Shown one piece after another: positions 7,383 to 14,418 of a DNA stretch of 14,418 nucleotides (position 1 is the first letter of the stretch; every line of letters begins with the position of its first letter). A model generated the notes under the pieces. That model made no database searches. It was not told where the DNA came from and saw only the letters and a program-made list of their open reading frames with translations. The translations under genes and the position numbers were made by a program. The DNA is taken from assembly GCA_018067325.1 (NCBI GenBank), contig JAGPUU010000288.1:1-14418 (forward strand), written 5' to 3'. The DNA is from Amphritea sp. (GTDB taxonomy: Bacteria; Pseudomonadota; Gammaproteobacteria; Pseudomonadales; Balneatricaceae).

Positions 7383-8153
7383 ATGCAGCTAAGCAAGTTC
7401 AAACTCGCTCTACTTATCGGCGGTCCTGTACTACTTATTATTCTCGTAGCCGCGGGATATTTCATCTTTTCTGGCATCAGCGAACAACAGGATGAAAATA
7501 GAAAAAAAGTAGAAGGTTTCGGCGAAATGGTTATTCCTACCGATTCAGGCCCAGGAAATCCTGCAACCGATCCTGAATTGGCCCCCACTATCGGTCAGAA
7601 CAAAATGTCATCTACCCAACGAGTCATCAGCAACATGAAGAATGAACGGGTTAAGCTGCTGGATGAAGCGATAGATATGCGCGAACAGATAGCCAGCCTG
7701 AAAGTTAAGGTAGCTGAACTGGAACTCTATCGTACGACCAACGAACGTTATGCTCCCCACTCCTTTAATGAAGAGGTGTCTAAAGTCCATACCCGGATGA
7801 AGCAACTATTAGTCAGCCAAGAAGAAGCTAGACGATTTACCAGCACACAAATAAAGGGAATGGCGGCAGCCTCAGCACAGGAATATCGGCGTTATCTAAC
7901 CTCTCGTAAGCTCCTACTTGATCCTGACCAGATAGATACGGTGGTCACCAATCACTTACCTATTTATGCCTACTGCATCGGGGATGGAATGGATATTGCC
8001 GCGAATGACCGTTCTGAAGAGCAGATGGTAATCGAGTATTTTAAAACTGAGAAAACAGAACTCATGGGCAGTCGCCTGAAAAGCGATCTGAAAGCGATCA
8101 TAGCTCCCTGCCAAGAATTGTTCGCTCAACGAATGAGTTACCTGTCTAACTAA
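7383..8153 (+). CDS. Membrane-anchored coiled-coil protein of unknown function
   Basis: I do not recognise the family. The 256-residue product has one N-terminal membrane segment (residues about 8-29, LALLIGGPVLLIILVAAGYFIF) preceded by lysines. This predicts an inner-membrane anchor with the rest in the periplasm. A Pro/Gly-rich linker (50-70) is followed by a heptad-like charged region (about 80-150), probably coiled coil. The C-terminal part has two cysteines, C198 in YAYCIGDG and C243 in APCQEL, which could form a disulfide. It begins 19 bases after prc, probably on the same transcript, so a role with Prc in envelope proteolysis is a reasonable inference. No good ribosome binding site is visible (AGG 14 bases upstream), which suggests low expression or coupling to prc translation. 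It ends 114 bases before a shared terminator. Confidence 0.85.
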   Translation: MQLSKFKLALLIGGPVLLIILVAAGYFIFSGISEQQDENRKKVEGFGEMVIPTDSGPGNPATDPELAPTIGQNKMSSTQRVISNMKNERVKLLDEAIDMREQIASLKVKVAELELYRTTNERYAPHSFNEEVSKVHTRMKQLLVSQEEARRFTSTQIKGMAAASAQEYRRYLTSRKLLLDPDQIDTVVTNHLPIYAYCIGDGMDIAANDRSEEQMVIEYFKTEKTELMGSRLKSDLKAIIAPCQELFAQRMSYLSN

Positions 8154-8266
8154 ACCCTGGAAACTAACCTCCTCTCCAATACTGGCATGACCAAAGTGTT
8201 AGTTACCTAGCTGATTCAGATATTTAATGAGCGTTGGTGCCCCGCTATATCAGCCTTCCCAGACAT

Positions 8267-8294
8267 AAAAAAACCGCCATTGGCGGTTTCTTTC
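8267..8294. terminator. Bidirectional intrinsic terminator between convergent operons
   Basis: AAACCGCC (8271-8278) and GGCGGTTT (8282-8289) form a perfect 8-bp stem with a 3-base loop. On the minus strand it is followed by seven T residues, terminating the ycgN operon 14 bases past its stop. On the plus strand TTTCTTTC follows, so it probably also ends the prc transcript. Confidence 0.9.
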
Positions 8295-8307
8295 AAATAG
8301 ACTTCAA

Positions 8308-8745
8308 TTACTGAATCAGGTAATCGATATAGTCATCTTCGTCGACATCATCATCGGTAACCTCAAACCAGGTCAACACTGAAGCTCCGGCTTCCTTAAC
8401 CGATTCCCGGCGGCCGCTTATCAGTGGGTGCCAGTCATGTAGATCCTTACCTTCATGTACCAAACGGTATGCACAGGTCGGTGGCAGCCAGTGGAACTCT
8501 TTTACATCTTCCGGGCGTAGTTTTACACACTGCGGTACCAACGAGCAACGCTCTTCATACTTAGTGCAGAAGAGGGTTTCCATATCCAAGAGATGACAGA
8601 CAACGCTGGTGTAATACACCTCATTAGTCTCTTCATCTTCCAGTTTATGCAGGCAGCATAGAGAACAACCATCACAGAGAGACTCCCATTCGTCGGAAGA
8701 CATCTCTTGCAGCGACTTAGAACGCCAAAAAACCTGATGGGCCAC
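8308..8745 (-). CDS. ycgN: YcgN-family (UPF0260) cysteine cluster protein
   Basis: Small cytosolic protein of the YcgN/YkgJ-like cysteine-cluster group; its biochemical function is unknown. The 145 residues contain nine cysteines, including a CxxCxxCC cluster at 24, 27, 30 and 31 within ESLCDGCSLCCLHKL. Others lie at 50, 60, 67, 73 and 91, a pattern that suggests metal or iron-sulfur binding. Conserved blocks WESLCDGC, WLPPTCAYRL and GKDLHDWHPL match E. coli YcgN closely. The start is a GTG whose first base is the last base of the ycgL TAG stop, so translation is probably coupled. The acidic C-terminus (DDDVDEDDYIDYL) is of unknown significance. It is the last gene of the operon, before a strong terminator. 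Confidence 0.93.
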   Translation of the reverse strand: MAHQVFWRSKSLQEMSSDEWESLCDGCSLCCLHKLEDEETNEVYYTSVVCHLLDMETLFCTKYEERCSLVPQCVKLRPEDVKEFHWLPPTCAYRLVHEGKDLHDWHPLISGRRESVKEAGASVLTWFEVTDDDVDEDDYIDYLIQ

Positions 8746-9035
8746 TAACGAACACCGGTTTCAGGACGGTCCTGATGGATGTTCAGAAGGTAATCCTCTT
8801 TGGGCGGTGGCATTTGCAAAAAGTACCCCTTAACACGGATATCCTCCAACACCTGAGTTGCATCAACACGGGACAGCTCTTTCTCTGGCGTCAACAACAT
8901 GTCAAATACATGAACGGGGGCACCAAACATCTCTTTGAGGGCGTCAGGCACCCGCTTCATCTTCTCAGTCTTATCGACATAGAGATACATTTCGTCTTTT
9001 TTAGAACTTCTGAAAACACTGCAAATCTTCTTCAT
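8745..9035 (-). CDS. ycgL: YcgL-domain protein (UPF0745)
   Basis: Small conserved gammaproteobacterial protein of 96 residues and uncertain function; the E. coli YcgL structure is known but no activity has been firmly assigned. The family signatures are CSVFRSSKKDEMYLYVDK at the N-terminus, RVPDALKEMFG, and GYFLQMPPPKEDYLL near the C-terminus. The ATG at 9035 is preceded by AGAGAAAG, and the upstream rnd stop is 11 bases away. Its stop overlaps the ycgN start by one base. The rnd-ycgL-ycgN order is also found in pseudomonads and relatives, hinting at a shared RNA-related role, which is inference. Confidence 0.92.
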   Translation of the reverse strand: MKKICSVFRSSKKDEMYLYVDKTEKMKRVPDALKEMFGAPVHVFDMLLTPEKELSRVDATQVLEDIRVKGYFLQMPPPKEDYLLNIHQDRPETGVR

Positions 9036-9046
9036 ACTTTCTCTAT

Positions 9047-10213
9047 TTATACTTCCAGGCTCTGCAATTTTTCCAACAACGCATCACCAATCACCTCTTT
9101 ACGCCAACCTGACAGGCTGGGCGGAAGGCTGAATACACCCTGATTTTCAGTCCGAATCAGGGCATCAAGATCTTTCTTTCGCAGCAATATTTCCGGCGCT
9201 ATGTTTATCTCTTCTGCTTTAGCACGCGCCATCGCTTTTAATACCTTCAGTGGTTTATTCCACTCGTAACTCAAGGGCCGCTGGATCGGTGCTGGCGGCT
9301 TTGCGGCGGCTGACTGCGCGGCCGTCTTAAGAAAGCCGAGAATCACTTCACCGTCCTGTTTTACCTGCTGATGCCGAACATCCTCCACCCGGGATAACGC
9401 CTGGGTTGTGGTGGGCCATTTATTTACAATCTCAAGCAGGGCATTATTTCTCAACACCTTATTACGGGTAGTATCCCGCTGCCGGCTAATCCGTTCCCGC
9501 CAAGCGGTCAAATCACGCAACGCAGCAATTCTTTCAGGCGGATGTTTCCAGGCCTGACTGAAACGCTGATAATAAGTCACTCCATCCGGATCGTTATCTG
9601 GAACCTGTTTCAACAGTAAAGCAGTCTCTTCTCGTGCCCAGTCAGACATCCCCCGCTCTTCCAGTTCAGCCATTTGCTGCTGGCAAAGGGCAGGCAGATA
9701 AGCAACATCCAGTGCCGCATAATGTTCCTGAGAAACAGTCAGCGGGCGCTGCAGCCAATCTGAAGTCGTTTCACCCTTCTCCAGGTCTATATCCAGTGCA
9801 TACTTAACAAGGCGCTGGTAGCCCATTGAAAAGCCCCAACCAAGAAAGCCAGCTGCAACCTGTGTATCAAAGATAGGAGCTGGCAGAACGCCCAGCATAT
9901 AGAGGAAGAGTTCCAGATCCTCATTACCGGCATGCAGTATTTTAAGCACTGAGGGATCAAGAAACAATTGCACCATGGGTGCATAATCTTCGATCTTCAG
10001 GGGATCGATCAGATAACAGGCTTTATCATCGGCGATCTGAATTAAACCGGGGGCAGGATAGAAAGTATCAACCCGAATAAACTCGGTATCCAGTGCAATC
10101 AGCGGCAATGCCTGCCACGCTTTACAGTAGTGGGCCAGGGTTTCATCATCTGTTATCCAGACCGGCTGATCTGCAGCTCTTTCCAGTAACTGCCAGTTAT
10201 AGGCTTCTGTCAT
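9047..10213 (-). CDS. rnd: Ribonuclease D
   Basis: 3'-to-5' exoribonuclease that trims tRNA precursors and other stable RNAs. I prefer the ATG at 10213 (388 residues). GAGG sits 5 bases upstream and partly overlaps the end of recR, whereas the GTG at 10216 would be only 2 bases from it. The DEDDy catalytic set is complete, numbered from this ATG: D42 and E44 in ALDTEF, D99 in HAGNEDLE, Y165 and D169 in HYAALDVAYL. Spacings of 57, 123 and 127 residues from the first aspartate are identical to E. coli RNase D (D28, D85, Y151, D155). The C-terminal half holds the two HRDC-type helical domains, including RIAALRDLTAWRERISRQRDTTRNKVL. It starts 7 bases after the recR stop, so it may be read from the dnaX promoter. 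Confidence 0.95.
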   Translation of the reverse strand: MTEAYNWQLLERAADQPVWITDDETLAHYCKAWQALPLIALDTEFIRVDTFYPAPGLIQIADDKACYLIDPLKIEDYAPMVQLFLDPSVLKILHAGNEDLELFLYMLGVLPAPIFDTQVAAGFLGWGFSMGYQRLVKYALDIDLEKGETTSDWLQRPLTVSQEHYAALDVAYLPALCQQQMAELEERGMSDWAREETALLLKQVPDNDPDGVTYYQRFSQAWKHPPERIAALRDLTAWRERISRQRDTTRNKVLRNNALLEIVNKWPTTTQALSRVEDVRHQQVKQDGEVILGFLKTAAQSAAAKPPAPIQRPLSYEWNKPLKVLKAMARAKAEEINIAPEILLRKKDLDALIRTENQGVFSLPPSLSGWRKEVIGDALLEKLQSLEV

Positions 10214-10220
10214 CACTACC

Positions 10221-10820
10221 TCAATTCATCGACCGTCGACCAGCCATCGCATGGGCCAGAGTACCACCATCTACATATTCCAGCTCACCACCCACGGGCA
10301 CACCATGCGCAATACGGGTGACTTTAATATCCAACGCCTTTATCTGTTCGGCGATAAAGTGAGCGGTCGCTTCACCTTCAACAGTAGGGTTAGTTGCCAT
10401 AATAAGTTCTTTTACCGCACCCGACTCAAGCCGGATAAGCAGTTTATCTAAGCCCAGGTCATCAGGGCCGACACCATCGATGGGAGACAGGTGCCCCATC
10501 AATACAAAATAACCACCATTAAAGCCGCCAGTCTGCTCAATCGCTAACATATCCACAGGCGACTCAAGCACACATATCTTGCTGTCATCCCGCGAGTTAT
10601 CCGTACAGATTTGACAGAGTTCATTTTCTGAAAGGGTACGGCAGCTTTTGCAATGGCCAACCTTGTCCGCCGCAATGGTTAACGCGGCTGCCAACGAAGT
10701 CGCACCTTCCCGATCACGCTCAAGCATATGGAATGCCATCCGCTGGGCGGTTTTTGGTCCAACGCCCGGCAAGCAGCGAAAGGCATCTATCAGATCCTGG
10801 ATAAGTGGGCTAAATGACAT
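10221..10820 (-). CDS. recR: Recombination mediator RecR
   Basis: Works with RecO and RecF to load RecA on single-stranded gaps. The 199-residue product, normal for the family, starts at ATG 10820 ([19 protein letters not shown]). The same frame is open a further 36 codons into ybaB, but those residues are Arg-rich and unlike any RecR. Features in order: the helix-hairpin-helix [17 protein letters not shown] (17-33), a C4 zinc finger (C57, C60, C69, C72), and a Toprim domain from about 81 ([26 protein letters not shown]). The C-terminal [12 protein letters not shown] follows. AAGG precedes the start at 11 bases. It is placed 13 bases after ybaB, the standard dnaX-ybaB-recR order. Confidence 0.97.
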   Translation of the reverse strand: MSFSPLIQDLIDAFRCLPGVGPKTAQRMAFHMLERDREGATSLAAALTIAADKVGHCKSCRTLSENELCQICTDNSRDDSKICVLESPVDMLAIEQTGGFNGGYFVLMGHLSPIDGVGPDDLGLDKLLIRLESGAVKELIMATNPTVEGEATAHFIAEQIKALDIKVTRIAHGVPVGGELEYVDGGTLAHAMAGRRSMN

Positions 10821-10833
10821 AGCGTTAGTCGCC

Positions 10834-11160
10834 TTAGAACGGCATATTAAAGCCCGGCGGCATGCCCATACCACCGGTAATTTTCGCCATCTTTTCCTGA
10901 TTGGTGCTCTCGACCTTGCGCACCGCATCGTTGATCGCAGCAGCTATCAGGTCTTCAAGGATCTCTTTATCCTCTTCCATTAAGCTGTCATCAATCACGA
11001 CACTACGAACATCATGGCGACCATTCATAACAATTTTAACCAGACCCGCACCGGATTCGCCGTTAACTTCAGCCTTAGCGATTTCTTCCTGCGCTTTCTG
11101 CATATCAGCTTGCATCTTCTGTGCCTGCTTCATCAGGTTGCCCATGTCACCTTTCATCAT
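10834..11160 (-). CDS. ybaB: YbaB/EbfC-family nucleoid-associated protein
   Basis: Small dimeric DNA-binding protein of 108 residues that coats the nucleoid and is linked to recombinational repair by its constant place beside recR. It has a Met/Gln-rich N-terminal helix ([22 protein letters not shown]), the central strand region [22 protein letters not shown], the helix [18 protein letters not shown], and a Gly/Met/Pro-rich tail ([13 protein letters not shown]). Two consecutive ATG codons (11160 and 11157) are possible starts, and GAGGA lies 4 or 7 bases upstream. It is in an operon between dnaX (28-base gap) and recR (13-base gap). Confidence 0.96.
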   Translation of the reverse strand: MMKGDMGNLMKQAQKMQADMQKAQEEIAKAEVNGESGAGLVKIVMNGRHDVRSVVIDDSLMEEDKEILEDLIAAAINDAVRKVESTNQEKMAKITGGMGMPPGFNMPF

Positions 11161-11188
11161 ATGTTCCTCATCTATCTTAATCTCTGGC

Positions 11189-13303
11189 TTAATCGATCGG
11201 CTGAACCGATTCGAGATCGATACGGCCCGAGAACCGTTCGATCACCCGTTGTACGACAGGGTCGTTCTGGATGGAACTGACCGCCTCAACCTGACGTTCT
11301 GCCCGCTTCCGATCCCGGTACTGGCTTGGCGTCTCGCGGCTGTAATCACCTAAGCTGAATTCTACCTCAACTGAAGTGTTAAAATAATGACCAATTGATT
11401 CACGAATACGATCAGTGTGGATTTCACTGATCATCGCTTTCTGTTCGCTGGTGTAATGAAAACGCCAGCCATCCTCAACAGACTCCAGTGAGGTATTCGA
11501 TGCGATGCTATACGTCATACCGGACAGTCCAATCAACTCTACCAATAGCACCCACTGATCTGCATTGAACTGACTAACATCCTGGCTCACCTCTGCCGCT
11601 GGCTCAACGATCTCTTCAACTGGCGTGTTATCCACAACCACTGTTGGCGAAACCGGAGACTGAACAACAACACTTAGCGGCTCAGGCGAGCCCTGTATAA
11701 AGGGTTTGCTTTGCTCAGGGCTGTTATTTGGCTCAAGACTCTTCTTGAGTACAACACTGCCTGCGGGCTTTTCTGGCGCAGCTAATACAGGGGAGTTATC
11801 TTCCCATGGTAGATCCACTACAGGCCTTTGCGACGTTTCAGTCTCTGCTTTAGAGTCGGGGCCCAAAACCGTATGCGGTGCAGGGGCATGCCCCGCAGCC
11901 GCTGGCGGGGCTAAATCAGCTTCAGACTTTTTTCCCGACTGATCCTCATATCCACCCTGCAGGTAGGACTCATCATAATCCGGAGGCCCGTCCGGCTGAA
12001 CCGGTTGAGGGGCCGACTGGATCTCAGGCTGCGGCTCGATCGGATGAGTCGCTTGTGGAGCAGGTTGAACTGACTGAGGCGTCGGTTCAGGCGCACTCGC
12101 TGCTTCAGTCTCGAGAACCGCTACGGGCGCAGTTGCAAGTACAGTTGGCGCTTCAGGTTTAGGAAGCGCTGTAACGACTGATGATTCTGCAGGCTGACTC
12201 AATCCCTGGCTACTAACCGATACAGGTCTGAACGCCAACATCCGCATTAACGTCATCTCTAGACCTTCACGCGCATCCGGCACAAAAGGTAAGTCTTTTC
12301 GCCCCATCAAAGCGGTCTGATAGAACAGCTGTACATCTTCAGCGGTCAGTTTACCCGCCAGATCCAGTAACAACTCTCGATCACCCAGTCCATTATCCAC
12401 AGCATCAGGCACAATCTGTGCCAGTGCGATGCGATGCATCAGGCTGATCAGATCACCCAACACAACATTGTAATCAGGTGAAAAGCGCGCCAATTCATCA
12501 ACAGTAGTCAGCAAAGCTTTAGCGTCATGAGCCGCCAGGCTGTCTACCAACAGATAAACCAATCGCTGATCAATAGTGCCCAGCATGGCACGAACATCCG
12601 CTTCAACCACCTGGCCTGCACCAAAGGCGATCGCCTGATCGGTCAGACTCAGCGCATCCCGCATCGAACCGTCGGCGGAACGGGCCAGAAGCCATAGAGC
12701 GGGTTCTTCATAGTTGATATTTTCTGCAGTCAACACCCGACAGAGGTGATCAACGATCCGCTCTGGAATCATATTCTTCAGATTAAACTGCAAACAGCGG
12801 GACAGAATAGTGACCGGCAGTTTCTGCGGATCAGTTGTCGCCAGCAAAAACTTAACATGCGGAGGCGGCTCTTCCAGGGTTTTCAATAACGCATTGAAAG
12901 AGTGCGTAGACAGCATGTGTACCTCATCGATGAGGTATACCTTAAAGCGGCCATGGGTCGGCGCATACTGTACGTTTTCCAGCAGTTCCCGTGTATCTTC
13001 TACCTTTGTTCGGGACGCCGCATCTACTTCGATTAGATCGATAAAGCGCCCTTCGCTAATTTCCCGGCAGGCAGAACATTCGCCACAGGGGGTCGAAGAA
13101 ACGCCGGTTTCGCAGTTAAGCGATTTAGCAAACAAACGGGCAATCGAAGTTTTACCGACACCCCGGGTGCCGGTAAACAGATAAGCATGGTGCAACCGAT
13201 CATCGTCTAGGGCATTGACCAGGGCCTTGAGCACATGCTCCTGCCCCACCATTTCAGTAAACTTTGCGGGACGCCATTTACGCGCCAGTACCTGATAACT
13301 CAT
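11189..13303 (-). CDS. dnaX: DNA polymerase III subunits tau and gamma
   Basis: ATPase of the clamp loader, which places the beta clamp on primed DNA. The full-length tau form of 704 residues also links the two polymerase cores and DnaB helicase. Domain I has Walker A GTRGVGKT (45-52), zinc-binding cysteines 64, 73, 76 and 79, Walker B LIDEVHML with DEVH at 126-129, and the arginine-finger motif LSRC (167-170). Helical domains II-III extend to about 370. A Pro/Gln/Glu-rich linker (about 375-570) leads to the tau C-terminal region (about 575-704), which in E. coli binds the polymerase alpha subunit. The start [12 protein letters not shown] is canonical, though no strong ribosome binding site is visible. 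A slippery heptamer in the linker (codons 457-459) predicts a short gamma form of 460 residues. It is the first gene of dnaX-ybaB-recR. Confidence 0.98.
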   Translation of the reverse strand: MSYQVLARKWRPAKFTEMVGQEHVLKALVNALDDDRLHHAYLFTGTRGVGKTSIARLFAKSLNCETGVSSTPCGECSACREISEGRFIDLIEVDAASRTKVEDTRELLENVQYAPTHGRFKVYLIDEVHMLSTHSFNALLKTLEEPPPHVKFLLATTDPQKLPVTILSRCLQFNLKNMIPERIVDHLCRVLTAENINYEEPALWLLARSADGSMRDALSLTDQAIAFGAGQVVEADVRAMLGTIDQRLVYLLVDSLAAHDAKALLTTVDELARFSPDYNVVLGDLISLMHRIALAQIVPDAVDNGLGDRELLLDLAGKLTAEDVQLFYQTALMGRKDLPFVPDAREGLEMTLMRMLAFRPVSVSSQGLSQPAESSVVTALPKPEAPTVLATAPVAVLETEAASAPEPTPQSVQPAPQATHPIEPQPEIQSAPQPVQPDGPPDYDESYLQGGYEDQSGKKSEADLAPPAAAGHAPAPHTVLGPDSKAETETSQRPVVDLPWEDNSPVLAAPEKPAGSVVLKKSLEPNNSPEQSKPFIQGSPEPLSVVVQSPVSPTVVVDNTPVEEIVEPAAEVSQDVSQFNADQWVLLVELIGLSGMTYSIASNTSLESVEDGWRFHYTSEQKAMISEIHTDRIRESIGHYFNTSVEVEFSLGDYSRETPSQYRDRKRAERQVEAVSSIQNDPVVQRVIERFSGRIDLESVQPID
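11890..11911 (-). promoter_or_regulatory. GC-rich stem-loop downstream of the dnaX slippery site
   Basis: On the minus strand GCCCCGC (11911-11905) pairs with GCGGGGC (11896-11890) around an 8-base loop. It begins 15 bases after the heptamer, longer than the 5-9 bases usual for a frameshift stimulator. A second perfect palindrome, GGGGCATGCCCC (11894-11883), shares its 3' arm and could compete. Confidence 0.6.
11927..11933 (-). promoter_or_regulatory. Programmed -1 ribosomal frameshift heptamer in dnaX
   Basis: On the minus strand the codons GGA AAA AAG contain the heptamer A AAA AAG in the X XXY YYZ phase, the same as in E. coli dnaX. After a -1 slip the ribosome reads GTC and then TGA (stop at 11924-11922). 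The product would be 460 residues, ending K-K-V. A Shine-Dalgarno-like GAGGA lies 9 bases upstream of the heptamer, comparable to the stimulator in E. coli. Confidence 0.85.
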
Positions 13304-13378
13304 CGCTGTAAATCTATATCAGAAGGGTGATTATTCATGGCTACCAATGCTAACGGTAACCGCCTGATATCGCCAGCG

Positions 13379-13432
13379 AAACCCGTTATTTAGTGGTAAC
13401 TAAATTGCTTTTCATCAAGCCACTTCGGGTTT
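13379..13432. repeat. Nested inverted repeats in the region upstream of dnaX
   Basis: The outer arms AAACCCG (13379-13385) and CGGGTTT (13426-13432) enclose a second inverted repeat, ATTTAGT (13388-13394) and ACTAAAT (13399-13405). An alternative inner pairing, AGTGG with CCACT, also exists. The region lies between divergent dnaX and a small ORF. It could be an operator, a leader-RNA structure or chance. No clear promoter hexamers were identified. Confidence 0.4.
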
Positions 13433-13519
13433 AATTCCAATCCGCCGTTAGATAACCCTGGATTTATGGTCTAACTTACATAAACAACAATAAGTCTTCC
13501 AACCTGCAAGGATATGGAT

Positions 13520-13696
13520 ATGCAAAATGCAAGCAGCAACAATGAGTATGGAATACGCCGACATCGTTTAATCGAAGAGCAGGAGATCATCCAATTTCAG
13601 GACCCACACTGCCCCATCAGTATCGTCACGGAGGAGAAATGCTGGATTGAGAACAAACTGATATCACTTGAAACCAACGAGCTACACACCCATTAA
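13520..13696 (+). CDS. Small protein of unknown function (58 residues)
   Basis: I do not recognise this protein. It starts at ATG 13520 (MQNASSNNEYGIRRHRLIEE) because AAGGA at 13508-13512 is ideally spaced 7 bases upstream. The in-frame ATG at 13514 is only 1 base from that site. The product is hydrophilic, with a charged middle (RRHRLIEEQEIIQF), two cysteines (in DPHCPISI and EEKCWIEN) and a His-rich end (NELHTH). There is no signal peptide or membrane segment. It diverges from dnaX, and a bidirectional terminator begins 13 bases after its stop. The good ribosome binding site and following terminator favour a real gene. The short length and lack of recognised homologs leave doubt. Confidence 0.55.
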   Translation: MQNASSNNEYGIRRHRLIEEQEIIQFQDPHCPISIVTEEKCWIENKLISLETNELHTH

Positions 13697-13708
13697 TACT
13701 GGTAACAC

Positions 13709-13748
13709 AAAAACGGAAGGCATACTTAAGAAGTGAGTTTTCCGCTTT
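13709..13748. terminator. Bidirectional intrinsic terminator between small ORF and GAF-domain gene
   Basis: The arms around CGGAA (13714-13718) and TTCCG (13740-13744) extend through a G-T pair and A-T pairs to about 9 bp, with a loop of 21 bases. On the minus strand TTTTT follows, terminating the gene that stops at 13758. On the plus strand CTTTATCTT follows, so it may also serve the small ORF. The long loop lowers certainty. Confidence 0.6.
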
Positions 13749-13757
13749 ATCTTATCG

Positions 13758-14418
13758 TTATGAGTTTTTACGAATAAGCGAGAGGCAGATATTGGTCTGT
13801 TGAGCAAAGAGTGTAAATGCCATAAAGTCATCCTGACTAAGGGGCCGTTGCCCTCTCTTATCTGAAGGGTCATTACGATCAGCATAGAACAACCCAACAC
13901 AGACTTTACCCCAGATAATGGGCGCCACAAAAAACTCATCACCCCCCACTAAGTGTCTTAATGAACTGTCCAGATAGGACCGCCACTTTGGCGCATTCAC
14001 ATTATCCACCCAAACCGGTTGCCGGGTATTAAGCACATGACTTAAGATATTAGGTGAACCGTCCAGACCGACGACAAACTCCCGTTTGATCTGATTCCCA
14101 TTAGGTGCAGATATAAACCGAGGCATTAGACTGCGCCTCTCACGGGACTTCAGAAAAACGATTGTCCGACGCATGCGAATACCCCGGTGAATACCTTCCA
14201 TCGCGGTTTGAACAATCAGATTAAAATCCGCATTTTCATTGGGCAAAAAGGCCAATTCACGCAGAATTCTGAGTTGCAGCGCCTGATCACTCGGTTCTTC
14301 ATCGTCCGGTTTACTTTCTATAGATGTAGACGCAATCGGATCATGTCCAATATAGCGGGTTAATACCCCGGCACCATAAGAATTCAGTAGTTCAACCGTC
14401 TCCTCTGAACAGCGCTCA
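13758..14418 (-). CDS. GAF-domain signalling protein, possibly HDOD-GAF (partial, N-terminus beyond window)
   Basis: The reading frame is open from the right edge to a stop at 13758, giving 220 visible residues of the C-terminal end. A charged, low-complexity linker (about 25-50, SIESKPDDEEPSDQA) is followed by a GAF-like domain. It begins with LQLRILRELAFLPNENADFN and a helix (LIVQTAMEGIHRGIRMRRTIVFL). It continues with PVWVDNVNAPKW, EFFVAPIIWGKVCVGLFYADR and a final helix (LSQDDFMAFTLFAQQTNICLSLI). This layout is that of GAF sensor domains. Pairing with an N-terminal HDOD domain, as in several marine and Pseudomonas proteins, is inferred from resemblance and cannot be checked here. Internal TTG or ATG codons should not be taken as the start, because the upstream frame is coding-like. 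Confidence 0.7.
   Translation of the reverse strand, partial: ERCSEETVELLNSYGAGVLTRYIGHDPIASTSIESKPDDEEPSDQALQLRILRELAFLPNENADFNLIVQTAMEGIHRGIRMRRTIVFLKSRERRSLMPRFISAPNGNQIKREFVVGLDGSPNILSHVLNTRQPVWVDNVNAPKWRSYLDSSLRHLVGGDEFFVAPIIWGKVCVGLFYADRNDPSDKRGQRPLSQDDFMAFTLFAQQTNICLSLIRKNS

Noticed and set aside
10821..10928. 36-codon N-terminal extension of the recR frame
   Set aside because: It overlaps ybaB, is Arg-rich, and precedes the canonical RecR start MSFSPLIQ, which gives the normal family length of 199.
11706..12162. Plus-strand open frames opposite the dnaX linker
   Set aside because: They are shadow frames created by the Pro/Gln/Ala-rich codon bias of the tau linker.
13304..13513. Possible 4.5S SRP RNA gene (ffs) next to dnaX
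   Set aside because: ffs is often in this neighbourhood, but the conserved GGTCAGG...GGAAGCAGCC core is absent on both strands.

Overview
The window looks like a chromosomal segment of a marine gammaproteobacterium, most likely Oceanospirillales-like. This rests on gene order and protein similarity recalled from memory: dnaX-ybaB-recR followed by rnd-ycgL-ycgN, RluF with near-E. coli motifs, and a long tail-specific protease. Base composition is moderate. No insertion sequence, prophage, tRNA, rRNA or CRISPR array is recognisable. It is mostly housekeeping sequence with some structured intergenic DNA.

Left edge (1-1743): a BenE/YdcO-type benzoate/H+ symporter, cut by the window edge, is transcribed leftward. 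It diverges from an XRE-cupin regulator, with two near-identical palindromic operator candidates between them. RluF (1908-2777, minus) converges on the regulator across an AT-rich gap with an imperfect inverted repeat. A largely gene-free stretch (2778-3291) follows. It holds a three-copy 9-bp tandem repeat and the terminator of the next minus-strand operon.

Middle (3292-8307): a two-gene minus operon encodes an FKBP-type prolyl isomerase lipoprotein and an M18 aminopeptidase (ApeB), overlapping by 4 bases. Diverging from it, on the plus strand, are the tail-specific protease Prc and an unrecognised membrane-anchored coiled-coil protein. The theme is envelope protein folding and turnover. A bidirectional terminator at 8267-8294 separates this block from the next.

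Right (8308-13303): six minus-strand genes run dnaX, ybaB, recR, rnd, ycgL, ycgN with very short gaps, probably one or two transcripts. They cover replication (clamp-loader tau/gamma), nucleoid and recombinational repair functions, RNA 3'-end processing, and two conserved small proteins. dnaX carries an A AAA AAG slippery heptamer in the correct frame, with a stop two codons into the -1 frame and a GC-rich hairpin downstream. This is the signature of programmed frameshifting that yields the short gamma subunit.

Far right (13304-14418): a structured intergenic region, a small plus-strand ORF of 58 codons with a good ribosome binding site, a bidirectional terminator, and the C-terminal part of a GAF-domain protein entering from beyond the window.

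I did not find a clearly new multi-gene system. The most informative observations are the dnaX recoding site, the paired operators, the Prc-linked unknown membrane protein and the small ORF facing away from dnaX.
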